From the NCBI GenBank assembly GCA_024345305.1, contig BRON01000009.1, positions 248,001-312,000 of the forward strand: a stretch of 64,000 nt of DNA, written 5' to 3'. The number at the start of each line of letters is the position of its first letter. Positions within the stretch are counted from its first letter, which is position 1. Below are positions 49,508 through 62,000 of the stretch, one piece after another. This DNA is from Mrakia gelida. Its lineage: Eukaryota; Basidiomycota; Tremellomycetes; Cystofilobasidiales; Mrakiaceae. Made by a program: the position numbers and the translations under genes. Under the pieces are notes generated by a model, which saw nothing but the letters and a program-made list of their open reading frames with translations, was not told where the DNA came from and searched no databases.

Positions 49508-52406
49508 TCACGAAATGGACTGATGATCCGCGATCTGCTTCAGCAAAGTCTCCGCTTCTTCCTTCTCTTGAACGTTCTGCATACCACGAAATCAAGCTCG
49601 AAAACGCGTCAGTCCGTGCTCCCTCCTGTTTCTCCTCGCTCGGGCTCCTCCTGTTCCCTCCCACTGTCCTGCCCGTCCCAGCCCAACCCCAAACGCGACC
49701 AGACCCACAGAGGAAGAAAGAGGTCGATACGACTCACATGCTTAACAATCCCCTGCAAATACTGAGCGGCCAATCCCCAATTCGCCTCCACCCCCTCCTG
49801 CCCACCCTGATCGCCTCCTCGCAATTCGTACTTCGCCAACCACAAGTAACTCGCCACCGGCGCTCCTCTCCCTCCTCCTCCGTCGGCCGCGCTCCAGGCG
49901 TTGAGCAGTCGTCGATGGGAGGCAGCAGCGGCGGGGTAGTCGGAAACGACGTCGTAGAGACGAGCGAGGGTGGTGAGGATGGTGGTTCCGGTGGGCTGCT
50001 CGGCTCCTACGAGGGCTCGTTGATGGCAGGAGATGGCTTCGTGGATCCTGGAGTTGGTTGGAAGCAGAGGGAAGGGGGAGGGAAGCGGAGGGAGGAGAGG
50101 GAGAGGGAGGTGAGTTTCGACCGAACGAAGCACGAGAAGAGAGGGCAAAGCAAGACGAACCTTCCCGTATTCTCGTACACCTGAGCTAGAGCGAGCCACA
50201 TTCTCGAGTCGTAAGGCCTGTACGAAACGAGACAACGAAGGGAGGGAGAGCGTGTGAGTCGAAAGAAGGAGGAAAGTGCGAGAGAGCGGGAGACGCGAAA
50301 GAGATACAAACGAACCTCAGCGCCGTCGCTTTGTTGTAGTACTGAATAGCGTAGTGAGCCATATCGAGGAGTTCGTAAGTCTGTCCGAGTCCGTACCAGG
50401 CTCGATAGTCTCGTGGGTTGACATCTACAAAGCACCCGAAAATGGAATGAAGGGCGGGACAGTGAGCGAGACGAAGACGCGTCGAACGAGACGAGAGAGG
50501 GAGAGGAGGGCGAAGGGGACGCACCAACGGCTCGACGATAAGCTTCGATAGCAGCATGTGAGTTCTTCATCTCGACGTACTCGTGACCCATGAGCGTCCA
50601 GGCAGGGAGGTAGTCTCGGTTGAGTTGAAGGGAGCGTTTGAAGTACTGGATGGCTTTGGGGTGTTCGCCTCGAGAGGAGTAGAAGTTGCCTGAGGAAGAT
50701 ACGAAGCGAGCGAGCTCGAGAATCAGCTTCGGTCTACTTGGGAGGAGAAGGAGGAAAGGGACGAGGAGAAGCAGCTGGAAGCGAGACTCACCGATCAAAC
50801 AACACGTCTCTGCTCGATTCCTATCGATGTCGCAGTACTCCTTCGCGAGCTGAGCGAGTTTGCTGAGCTTGGGCATCACGTAGAGCATGTTGGAGTACAC
50901 ATCCACGTCGTCCAGCCTGAAAGGATCGAGTTTCTGGACGGCGTCGAAGGCTGCTTCTGCTCGAGCGAAGTCTGTCGAAAGCCAGAAGAGAACGCGTGTG
51001 AGCTTTCCCGTTCGCTTCTCTTCCCAAGAATCAACGAAAGGCGGACGAACCTCGTTGATGATACGCCACCATTCCCTTCATGCTCACTCCCCAGATCCAA
51101 GCCTTCCCCTTGAGCTTCCCTTCCGGCGTCGAAGCGATGGAAAAGACCTTCTCCTCGAGATCGGTGATCATCTCGTCGACGGTTTCCGTGGCGGTGTGAA
51201 GGTCGAGACGAGTGTGGATCTCGAAGCAGTGGGTGAAAGGATGGCCGGAGGGGAGGAGAGGGAGGACTGCTTCGAGCTGTGGGGTCGGATGAACGAAGAA
51301 TCGCCGGCGAGGGTGAGCAGGTGAGAGCAAAGGAGAGACGCGTGAGGGAAGGAGAGGTCGAGCTCACCTCGTCGGTCGACTTGACGCAAGAGGCGAGACC
51401 TAGCCAGCAGCTCCAGTTACAAGGGTACTTCTCTAGACTGAGGACGAAGCACTCGGCTGCTTCTGGACGTTTGTGGAGACGGAAGAGCATCATTCCCTTG
51501 CTGGTGGAGAAGGAGGGAAGTAAACGAGGTGGTGAGCTCACGCGATCAAGCTCAAGTTTCGAAGGGGATTGGACGAACAGGTATAGCAAGAATGGATCTG
51601 TTGCCGAGCTGAGTTCGACGAGGAGAGGTTGAAAGGATGGAGAGAGGAAGTGACGATCGTCTTGGGTGCCTGGAGAGTGAAAATAGGGTGAGAAAGGAGG
51701 AGAAGGGAGGAGGGGAAGGAAGGGAAAGTCGAGCTCACCCATCACGGCTGGAAGACCCTCCTGCATTCTCTTGTCGGCACTCTACGAAGCCCGAACGAAG
51801 AGGATATATATCAGCCCCAGTCATCCTTCACATCTGCATTCTACTGCGACCTCCTTGATACTCGACTCACGAGATATTTGGCGTAGATTCTGAGGAATCC
51901 AGCCTTCCCCGTCTGACATTCCCTCAGCGTCCAAGCGCACCTCTCGAGCTCCTTCGCGTCAAAGTAAGCCCTCCCTAGATCGTATAGATCCTCTTCTTCG
52001 AACGATGGTGGATGATGTGATGGTAGAGGTTGAGATGGTGGAGGGAGGAAGTCTGATGGGGAGAAGGTTGAGAGCGAAGGTCGACCTCCTCCTCCTCCTC
52101 CTGTTGGCGATGATGGTCTTCCGATTCCTCCTGGACGTGAAGGTGTGGAAGTTTGAAAGGGGAAGTCGGGGAAAGAGGGGATGGGAGGAGCTGAGCGAGA
52201 CGAAGCTGGTATCGAAGTGAGCAGTTCGGAAGCCCTGGAGAAGGAGGGGGGGGGGAGGAAGGAGAACGAGAGGTCAGCTTCGATGCTCGAATGGGAGCTA
52301 GCTGGAGGAGAGGAGTAGGCTTTGCTTACCATTTTGCTGCTGCTATGAGACCTCTGTCCCTGCAGTCCTTGACGGCCTGTCTGAGTTCTACTGGGAATCG
52401 ATCCAT
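49508..52406 (-). CDS. CDC23: Anaphase-promoting complex subunit 8 (CDC23)
   Basis: TPR scaffold subunit of the APC/C ubiquitin ligase, needed for mitotic exit. Twelve exons, complement(49508..49576, 49738..50047, 50161..50217, 50316..50424, 50525..50689, 50792..50971, 51051..51276, 51368..51500, 51579..51669, 51739..51781, 51871..52234, 52330..52406); 607 residues. The start [20 protein letters not shown] matches the family N-terminus. TPR units are plain in the second half: [80 protein letters not shown] and [17 protein letters not shown]. An insertion rich in Ser/Pro/Gly lies near residues 40-100. The C-terminus ends [14 protein letters not shown]. Confidence 0.95.
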
Positions 52407-52719
52407 CGGGAGGGCGAGGGTGGAGAGTTAAGGTCAACAACGAGCCGAGCTCACTTTGGTTTCGCCCTTCTTGCCCTTCGTTCTTGCCCTCTCAACCCCA
52501 TCGTCGATTTGCCTTCGTTTCTTCCTTCCTTTTCGTTCTCTCGCTCTCGTAGAACCTCGGCTTCCCCTTTCCAGATCGAGATCACTTCCAGTACGTTCGC
52601 TTGCTCTTGCAATGAGGAAGAAGGGAGGCAACGATGGAAACCGTCGAGCTCACCTTCCTGTTCTTTCCCCTCCAGCCTCCCCGCTTGATCTCTCTCGATT
52701 TTATCAAGCTCATCTCACC
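52407..52719. other. Divergent promoter region, CDC23 and F-box B
   Basis: About 310 nt between the divergent starts of CDC23 (minus) and the F-box B gene (plus). No exon is supported. Confidence 0.4.
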
Positions 52720-53754
52720 ATGTCAAAGGTACGATCAAGCTCCCTACTCTCTACTTGAGAACCAGGATGTCGAAACTGACCCTCGCCCTCGCTCTTCCTT
52801 CTCCCACCCACCCTCCAGCTCCTCCTCCCCCGTCGACGTCGATTGCCTTGGGATGTTCTGGTCCTCGTCGTCGATAACTCGGACACAGACACGTTGGCCT
52901 TGCTGGGAAGGGTCTCGCTGGACTTCCTGGCAGCTTCGAACCGTCGCCTCTAGCGTCACGTTGAGATCAGGTCTGTCGAGCAGTTAGCGGCGCTGTTCTG
53001 CGAGAGGACGATCTCGCAGGAGGTGAACCCCCTTCCTTCTCGCTCCCTCTTTCTTCCTCACCCTGTTGCTAACTGAGATCACCTTCTCTTCCCTTCCTAG
53101 GCTTCGACGAACACCTCCCAAATCAACTCCCTCCTCGACCTCTCTCGAATCCGAACCCTTTCCCTCGACTTCGCCAACTCCCCGTCCTCCTCCGGTCCTC
53201 CTCCTGATGATCGTAACCTCTCGCTCGACAGGATTCCCCTCAACACTCCAATCCCTCTTCACACCATCCGTCTCTCCCTCGGATTCGCGCCAACATCGAT
53301 CCTCTCCTTCCTCCACCAGTTCCTCCTGCCTCACCTCAACCCGCTCCACCTCGTCTACAACTTCCAGGATCCTGACGAGCGATCAAGGATCTGGTTGATG
53401 GTCCCCAAAGTTTGCCCTCCTCTTTCTGGATGGTCGAGGATCCGATCCCTGGAGAGCGAAGGCTACCTCGTCTACACCTACGAAGAATGCCTCCTCGCAG
53501 GTCTACCCAGGCCGTCGAAAGACGTCCGACGCGTCCTTCGACTTCGAGTCGCATCCTTCCTTCGAGCCTGGGTCAGCCTTCCCGACTTTCTCGAGGCTCT
53601 GCAGGACTGGATCATTCTGGGGCTAGCTGGAATGCAGGAAGGGTCCATCTTCCTCGTCGTTTCGTCGGAAGAGGAGAAGGTGCGAGTCAAGTTGGCCGTT
53701 TCGATGGTATTGGAGAAGTGGAGGTCCCTTTTTGTGGTTGAGCTGGAAAGTTGA
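52720..53754 (+). pseudogene. F-box protein B with an in-frame TAG (paralog of F-box A)
   Basis: Exons 52720..52728 (MSK), 52819..53022, 53101..53754, 289 codons including one internal TAG at 52951-52953. The F-box reads RLPWDVLVLVVDNSDTDTLA, then LLGRVSLDFLAASNRRL, the TAG, and HVEIRSVEQLAALFCERTIS after one Arg. In F-box A the codon at the TAG position is Tyr (SPLLYETIEIRS). The third exon is fully open for 217 codons: SLLDLSRIRTLSLDFANS, FLLPHLNPLHLVYNF, EECLLAGLPRPSKDV, GSIFLVVSSEEEKVRVKL and KWRSLFVVELES, all alignable with paralog A. Intron positions are the same, including the 9-nt first exon. One nonsense codon in an otherwise intact gene suggests a very young pseudogene, a base error, or stop readthrough. 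Confidence 0.65.
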
Positions 53755-54505
53755 GGTGAGCCTTCTCGTCGATCTTTTGTGTTACCCTCCACGTGAAACC
53801 TTCAGCTGACTCTTACCCCTCCATCCCCTCCTCGTCGTCGCGTCGTTCAGTCCTCGCCTCGAAACCTCTCTCCCTCATCGATCCTCCTCGTCCGTCACGC
53901 TCTTTCTCCTGACACATCACTGCTTTAATACGCCTAGCAGCACCTTCTGTCCCAAGTGAGTCCAGTCCAGTCGAGCCAGAGCGTCGAGCGAAGAACGAAC
54001 CCGAGCTGATCAGTCGACGCGTCGTCTTTCTCTCTCTCTCGACCGTCCCTCAGACCCATCGTCCCTTGGGCAGTCTTCTTTCGATATCGATTGATGACAA
54101 CTTAAGTCTTGTGCTTCCCTTCCTTTCGATCGAACCATGGAAAGCTGAGTCGGAACCTTTGTCAACCTCGACAAGCCTTCTTCCGAATCAGGACGCTCTC
54201 GCTCGACCTTCCCGCTCCTGCGCCGTCCTCGCTCAAAGTTTCACACCATCTCCCCCTCCTTCCTCTCCAACCCTCACCCCTTTTTGAGCTTGAACCAGTC
54301 TATCTTTGAAGCAGAGACGTGAGTTCGACGACGAGGAGCGAGGAGGAGTCGAAACGGAAACCGACGAGCGAGCTCGTCCCGAGCTTTTTCCCTTTCGCTC
54401 CTCTTTCCACAGACTCCACTCGAAGTCCTCACCACCCAGCTCATCGTATCGACTCTCAACACATGCCAGTCATGAGTCCTATACCTTCCAGAAGAGAAAT
54501 TCTCG
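53755..54505 (+). other. Spacer upstream of the MYND-finger gene
   Basis: About 750 nt with no supported coding exon. A segment 54319-54411 has a good GTGAGT donor, a branch-like site and a CCACAG acceptor, so a 5' UTR intron of the downstream gene is plausible. A GACGCGTC palindrome is at about 54016. Confidence 0.35.
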
Positions 54506-55871
54506 ATGATCTCACTGAGCCTCGTTCGTTCGTTTTCTTATCAGCTTTCGAAGATCTACGTTCTCGACGAGCCCTCACCGAGACTCTTCGGCGAGATCCT
54601 CGGTCTCTCCACTGGAATCAACGCTCAAGCCGTCGCTCCTGTTTCGAAGGAGGACTTCGTTCGAGCGAAGACGATTGTGAGTTCGCGAGAAAACGTCAAC
54701 ACGCGTTTGACGAAGTCGAGTCGAGAACTGACGCTTTCGTCCCGCCCCTTCTTTGTTTCTCTAGAGCGACGAAGTTCTTGCCCAAGCACCTCGTGCTACT
54801 CAGATCTTCCTTGTAAGCTTGTAGCCTCTCGCTCCGAGAGAGGCGTGAAACGATGCTGGGGAAGACGAACGAGACGGACAAGCCTGACCCGCTCTCGAGT
54901 TTTGTTCTCTCTCTCTCTCCCTCGTAAGTCCGAATTTCAAGCTCTCTACCTCCCATCTTTCATCAGGACGTTCTTCAACAACACCCTCGGAGACTTCAAC
55001 GCCATCCATCCAGACCTCTTCGCGTACTACCTCGAGATCCACTACAGAAGCGTCGCGTCGCCCTACATGACTCTCTTCCTTCAAGATCATCCTGAAGAAG
55101 TGCGCGGCTTCCTAACGCTGTCCTACGAGACCCAAGCTGAGCTGCTCTCCGGGAGACCCCATGTGCGTGATTCGTCCACATCCTACGTGATCATCACAGT
55201 TCGCTGACTTTTTTTTTGGGTTCTGGTCGATCCGCCCACGTCGTCGTTCGCTGTTCTCTCTTTCTCCTTCCCGCAGATCACCACTCCCCTACACGACAAG
55301 CTCTTGTCTCTAACCACCGTCATCTCCATTGCTTGGACACACAGCCTTAGTCCTACCACAATCGAAGACGCAGCCCAGGTTCGAAGCGCCCACTCCACTT
55401 TCCGCTCGATGGAGGAGGAACTGTGCAACAATCTGCATCACGGAGAACGAGCGTGCTACGAACCAAAACACGGAAAGGTCCCGGGTCGACCACGATTGCA
55501 TGTAGCCGAGAATGTCAGGGTGGCGCGAGCGTGGATGGGGGAGCGAGGCGCGGTGGGAAGGTGTTCGGTGAACGTCGAGGAAGGGCAGGTTCGGTGCGAG
55601 GCGACGGACCTACGGATGTGTTTCAAGATCCGTGTTGGGCTCGTACGGTCTCCGAGCAAGACGACTCGGAGCTGACTGACCTTTTCCCTCTCGATCCAGT
55701 GCCACGCCGTCGAGTATTGCTCGCAAGGTTCGTCGAACGCGACGCGTCGTTCTTCTCGCCTTCGAGCGTTTCTTGCTATTCCTTGGGACTGACTCCCAAT
55801 TTCTCCCCTCAGAACATTGGGCGCTTCACCGGAACGACCATGAACCGTTCTGCTTTGCTCCGACCTGGTAA
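54506..55871 (+). CDS. MYND-type zinc-finger protein, otherwise unknown
   Basis: Exons 54506..54676, 54765..54820, 54967..55162, 55277..55642, 55700..55727, 55813..55871 give 291 residues. The C-terminus contains the second half of a MYND finger: CHAVEYCSQEHWALHRNDHE then PFC, the usual YCS...HW...H...C arrangement, used for protein-protein contacts. Upstream parts (KIYVLDEPSPRLFGEILGL, FNNTLGDFNAIHPDLFAYYL, EIHYRSVASPYMTLFLQDHP) are conserved-looking but unfamiliar. Two junctions are uncertain: exon 2 must end at GTAGCC rather than the stronger GTAAGC eight bases before to keep frame, and the exon 4 donor at 55643 inserts a few residues (IRVGL) between MCFK and CHAV, where a MYND finger would expect C-x2-C. 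The start codon is the first ATG in frame with KIYVLDEP. Confidence 0.55.
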
Positions 55872-56012
55872 GGGAAGGGCGCGACGCGTCGAAGGACAGT
55901 TTGGGTTTGAATTTTCTCCCGAGGCGATGACTCCAGAGAACTAGTCTAGATAAACTACATTCGAGATCAAAAAACACTAAGCTAGACGACTACGCAAAGC
56001 TACCCAATCACC

Positions 56013-59000
56013 TCATTGCGTCTGATCCCCTTCCTCTCCCTCGTACGAGTAATCCTCCTCTCCCTCCCACTCTTCCTCCTCGTCAAACTCCTCCTCGTCG
56101 TACTCCTCGCCATCTCCGTCCTCCTCGTACTCGTCTCCTTCTTCCTCGTTCGCAGGAGCCGAGGGAGCAGCAGCCGACGACGACGACGAGAAGAAGTTGG
56201 AGGGAGCCTTCTTGATCGGAGTTGGTGGTTGGAGTCTGTTCGAGCGCGACGAAGAAACAGAAAGCAGTCAGCGAACGAAACGCGAGCGAAAACGAGAACG
56301 GAAGCTGGAGTTCGAGAGGAGGAGAAATCTTGTGCTCACCCTTCAAACGTCATCAATCCACTTCCCGGAGCTCTCGCAGAACTCAAAGGCGGCGGGGGTC
56401 CGAAACTGAACGCTGAACTCGACGGGACGGGAGGGTTGGGCGACGATGCTGGGGAGGTCCTCGCTCTGGGAGCGCTGGTGTGCTGAACTCCTTTGGGTCT
56501 CCTTCTTGAGTCCATCTCTCGTCCGGAGGAGAGTGGTACGAACTCGTCGGGAGGAAGTCCGGAGAAGGTGGGTTGGGTGGGGAAGAGCGAGGAGGGGTTA
56601 TTTGGGTTGGGAGTGGGTGTGGCGAAGGCGGAGAGGGAGATGGAGGACGAAGAACCCCAGCCGAGGGAGGAGGAAGGAGTGGGTCCAGCTGAGAACGAGG
56701 TCGATGCGTTGCCGAAGGGGTTGGAGGGTCCAGGAGCCTTCGAGCTCGACGCGACCGGGGCGACTGCCTGAGGAGGAGCAGCTCGACGAGGCGAAGGCAG
56801 AGCCTGGAACTTGACTGGCGTCCTGGAAAGTAGGACGTCTCCTCCTGATCGGGAGGATGAGGAAGAAGGAGCTTCCTTGGCTGCCATCGACTGGTTGAAG
56901 AGAGGTTCCTTCCTTGCGGCGAGGATCGAAGCCTTGACCTGGAACGACTTCCTCTCGTCGTTGAGAGCTCTCGCTGCGATGGAGGCCACCTTGGGGTTAA
57001 CCGCTGATCGGTTGAGAGCGGATCGAAGAGGAGAGGTGGTGTTGGAGGCGTCCGAGAGGGGAGTGGATGCTCGTTGGTTTCGGGAGGGAGTGGATGTCGT
57101 TTTCTTGGAGGTGAGACGGAGGACGTCCAGTCGAAGTTCGAGGTCGTCGATTTCGTAGGTCTTCTCGTTGACGGCGACAGTGATGTTCCTCATGGTTCGA
57201 GCGATGGTGTCGAGTGAGGGAGCTCTTTGAAAAAGCGAAGAGAGAAGGTCAGAAACAGGCTTCGCGAAGAACGCTCAACAAAGACGGGAAACGAAGAAAC
57301 TCACTTCATCGGAACCGATCCGCTCTTCTCCTGACCGACTCTCTTCTTGAGAACGGCGAGATGGTTCTCGAGCTGCAAGACTCGATCTCGGACGAGCTGG
57401 AAGAGAGAAGGAACAACGAAGGAGGTCAGCCATCGCGTCAGCAGCGAGTGTCCGAACGCGAGAAGGATAACTGACCTGAGTCGTCTTTCGGAGCTTCTGC
57501 TGGTTCTCGGTATGCTCGGGACCAAGCTGCCTCACTCGGATCATCTGGAAGGAAGATGAAGCGCCAAAGAGTTAGCGAATGGAAGGAAAGGTGCGGATGG
57601 TCGAGGAAGCTCACCTTCGCGAAATCAGGATCGTCTCTCGCTCGAAGGAACCTCGCACTCTCCTCCATCTTCGTATCAGCTGCAGCGAGACAGAACGAAG
57701 GATCAGATCAGCAAGCGTCCAACCTCATCAAGGAGACGAGATAACTAACCCTTGAGCATCAAGCTCTGCAACTCAGCGATCTTCCTCTTCATCATGAAGC
57801 TCTCGTCCGTCAACGACAACGTGTCCTCCTCCTTCGCCTTCGCCAAACTTCTCAACCTCGGCAGATCTCCGAGCGTCCAAGCAGGTTGAGTGTCGAGATC
57901 TCCGACCTGAGAACTAGGCTTCCCGGCTTCTCGCTGGAACTGAGAGTAGGAGCGAGCGGCGGTTTGAAGCTGAAGGAACGAGAAGAAAACGAGTTCGAGG
58001 GAGTCAGTTTACGGAGAGGGACTCGTCGGGAAAAGAAACGAGAGAAGAGACAACTCACGTCCGAAATCTCCTGATTCAACAGCAGGTACGCCTTGAGGAA
58101 CTCTCCAGCGAGACCAGTCTCCTTGACTTCGGGTGCGTTCGAGCTCTTGGGCCCCGTCGACGTTCGCTGAGGGAAGGCGGGCTTGACCGGCGCTGGCGAC
58201 TCGATCTTCGGGGTCGTCGACCCAGAAAGGGTAGGAGGGAAGCCTTTAGGAGTGGTGGGTGGTTGGAAGCTGGGTGGAGGTGGGGGAGCGAGCTTCTGAG
58301 GAGCGGGAGCGAACATGGCCGGGGACGAGAACGTCGGAGGCTTCGACTGGGGAGTTGTCGACCCGAAGAGGTTTGCTGGTGGTTGGGAAGCCTTGTTGGG
58401 AGTGGAGGGAGCACCGAAGAGGGAGGGCGAGGGTGCTTTGGGTGGCTCGACTGCTGCTGGAGGAGGAGGAGCTCCGAAGAAACTCGGCGAGGGAGTCGAC
58501 GCGAGTGGTTTGGGTTGTCCGAATCCTCCGAACGTCATGGGTGGTCCAGGAGCTGCTTCGGAGAGCGAAGGCGCAGGAGGAGGAGCTCCCCATCCACCGA
58601 ATGCAGGGTTTGCTGGTGCTGGTGCTGGCTCGACCTTGGGTGGTTGAGACGGAGGAGCTCCGAATCCGAACGAGGGAGGAGCCGATGGTTTCGAAGGCTG
58701 AGAGGAAGGAAGTCCTAGACCGAGACCTCCGCTCTTTGGCTTCGCGAGGGGGGTAGTGCTTCCTCCGAAGGGGTTGGTCTGCTCGGCGGGAGATTGGGTG
58801 GGCTTCGACCCGAAGGAGAAGGGTTGAGGAGCTGCTTTCGTCGGCTCGGGGGAGGGAGGTGGAGACGCGACCGACGGCGCTGTCGACTTGTCGAGATCGT
58901 CTGATCGCATGATGGGAGGACTGGCGAGCGGCGAGCTTCTGATAGGAGCCGTCGAAGGGAATCCTTTGCCTCCGAACATGGGCTTCGAGCCGAACATGGG

Positions 59001-62000
59001 GGGTTTCGAAGGGGGAGGTGGGCTGGGAGTCGTTTTGGGGAGTTCCGAGGGAGCTGCTGGAGGAGTGAAAGAGGCGGATGGCGTGGGAGACGGTTTGGCT
59101 CCGAAGAGAGGTGGAGGGGAAAGAGCAGAAGCGGGGATAGTGGTCGAGGGGAGGGGAGAGGGTGCTGTGGCAGGCTTGGGCTGACCGAAGAGACCGAACG
59201 ACGGCTTGGGAGCCTCGACGACCTCCTTCTCGACAGCTTTGGACTCGGGTTCGGGTGAAGGAGCCGAGCTTCGATCCAAGGCGGGCTGCTGAAGGGGTGC
59301 TGTGGAGAAGAGAGGTGTTGCTGGGGAAGGAGGAGAGGACTTGGGAATAGTCGAAGTCGGCTCGACTGCTGGCTCGGGTGGCGGCGAAGCTGGAGTCTGA
59401 GGTTGAGGTTGAGGAGAGGGAGGAGCAGGGGAAGGTGTTGCGGATGGTGGGAGTGGGACCTCGGTTGGCGATTCCTCTGGAAGTTCCTCGATCTTGACTC
59501 CGTCGGCGACGATGGTGGGTAGGGAGGTCGACGATGGATTCTCCGACACGCCTTCGACTTCTTCCTCCTCTCCAGAACCTTCCACCTCCTCTCCTTGGTC
59601 AGCCTCCTCCCCTTCTCCTTCCGAGTAGGACCCTTCAGCCTCCTCGTCGTACTCCTCCTCTTCCTTCTCTTCCTCCTGCTCTTCACCGACGGGCTCCTCC
59701 TCGTCGTCGTCCTCGTCATCTTCGTTGAACTGAACCGAGATCGAGTTCGACTGGGCGACCGATCCGAACATCCCTCCTCCCGATCCTCCAGACGTAGACT
59801 TCCCTCCTCCGAGACCTCCGAATCCAAAGCTGGTTCCTCCTCCACCGAAGAGATCACTCGAAGATCCGCTCTTCTTCGCTTCCTCGCTCGGCTCGAGATC
59901 GTCTCCCAGATCGTCGTGGAACGCAGAACCCTTGCCCTTCTTGCTGTCCTCCTCATCATCGTCGTCGAGGGTCGCGGCAGGCCTGGCGCCGAACGAGAAC
60001 GCAGAAGGTTTGGGAGGTTGTTCGGCGGATGGCGAGACGAGAGGAGTCGAGGGCATCGACGCGTCCGTGGTCTTGGGAAGAGGGACTCCAGCGAAGGGAG
60101 ACGACGACGACGAAGAAGCTGCTCCTCCTCCGAATCCTGTGAAGGCCGAGGAGAGAGGTGCTGATCCGAAGGCGGACGTCTGAGCGGGCTTTCCGAACCC
60201 TCCGAAGGCTGATTTGGCTGGCTCGGTCGAGGGAGTTCCTCCTGGACTCGCAAGGAGTCCTCCGAACCCTTCTCCACCCTTCGCGGCGGCACCGAACGGA
60301 CTGGCTGATGCTGATCCGAAGGCTGAGCCTCCCGTGGAGGTCGCAGGGGCGGCGAACGCTCCGAACGCTCCCGTTGAGGCGACGACGGGTGCGATCTTGG
60401 GTCCTGCGATCGTCGACGCGCCGAAGATGGGTTTGGCTGCACCGAAGGCTGAAGGAGCACCGAAGGTGGATGTGCTTCCGAAGGCGGAGGAGGGTTTAGA
60501 GGTGCTACCGAAGGCTGAGGAGGCGGCGGCTGGAGTGGAGGAAGGAGAGGCTCCGAACGCGGACGTCGAGGAGGAGGATCCGAAGGTTGAGGTTGAACCG
60601 AACGCTGATGAGCTCGACGATCCAAAGGCGCCGAACGCGGTGGATGCTGGCTTTCCGAATGCTGGTACGGGAGATGGCGATGCAGGAGCGACGGCGGGAG
60701 CGGCTGCTGGCGAGGGTGAGGGAGATGGCGAGGTCGAGAACGCTCCGAATCCTCCTGAGAAGGGAGACGCCTTCTTCACCTCCGCTGGGGTCTTGGTCGT
60801 CGCTGCTGCTCCAAACGTTGAAGTGGATCCGAACGTCGAAGGTGCTCCGAACGCGTTGCTTCCGAATCCTCCGAAAGCTGGTTTGGCGGTGGGAGTGGTC
60901 GAGGGAGAGGAGGAGAACGCTCCGAACCCACTCGAGGTCGCGGGAGGTTTGGTAGGAGTTCCGAAGGCCGACGAGGAGGATGCGGGAGCACCGAACGATG
61001 AGGTCTGACCGAAGGCTGATGGCGCACCGAAGGCGGAGGTGGTGGTAGGAGGTTTGATGGCTGCTCCAAAGGCGGACGTCTGACCGAACGCGGATCCTGT
61101 CGTCGAGGCAGGCTGTCCGAAGGTGGGAGCTCCGAACGCGGAGGAAGGAGCTTTGATGGGTGCTCCGAACGCTGAGGTTGACGGCGACGATCCGAATCCT
61201 GCGAAGGCCGAGGCTGGTGGTGCTGGGGGAGGGGGAGGCGACGCGACTCTCGCTGGAGTTCCCGCCATACTGATCTCTCCTCCTGAGCTCTCCTTGACCA
61301 TTCCCTCGTACGCTCCGACTCCCGGCCTGCTGTTGACCACGTTCCAGCCGGCTAGCACTCCATCGCTGGTGTACACGAGCAATCTCGGCGCTGCTGGGAG
61401 GTCCTCCCACTCTTCTCCTCCGACCATCCCTCGCTTGATCGGCAGGGACGTCCTGAGGTCGAAACCCATTCCCAAGACGCACGAGTCCTCCGACGAGCTC
61501 TCGCTGAGAGGGATACTCGGTACGCTCGTCTCGTCGAGAGTGAGGACCTTCCAACCTCCATCCTGAGCTGATGCGCTGACGACTCCGAGGAGAGGGGACG
61601 GCGCGTTTCCGAGGAATCCGAGCCAGTTCCCTTTCCCTCCCCACGACGAGAGGAAGGCTCCGTACCGAACTCCTGCTCGAGAGGTGAGTCCGAAGGCTGG
61701 GGAAGGGTCGGGGAAGTGGGTGCAGGTGACGGAGGGAGTAGGGACCTTGGAACGCGTGAGGATGTAGAGCTCGTACGAGTGTTCGGGGTCGGAGGATCCT
61801 GGAGGGAGAGGAAGGTTGTAGGTGACGAGAAAGACGTCGTTTTCGAGCCAGTGGATGGAGTTGACTGAGATGAAGGGGATGGGGTGTTAGAAACGACGAG
61901 AAACGATGGGAAGAAGGGAGAGAAGGGAGAGAGGCGAGCGAGACTCACCGAAGTAATCTCCTTCAAGGCCAGAAGGTCTTTCCAACGCCAGACCCTTCTC

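Noticed and set aside
52855..52953. In-frame intron removing the TAG of F-box B
   Set aside because: It would delete the F-box core that paralog A keeps as coding, and it lacks a convincing branch site.
55620..55700. U12-type AT-AC intron in the MYND gene
   Set aside because: The sequence after the AT does not match the U12 donor consensus and the acceptor is an ordinary CAG.
58715..60625. 636-codon open frame on the minus strand inside NUP159
   Set aside because: It is the shifted frame of the repetitive FG exon; it is Arg/Ser/Pro-rich with no motif and overlaps a well-supported coding exon.
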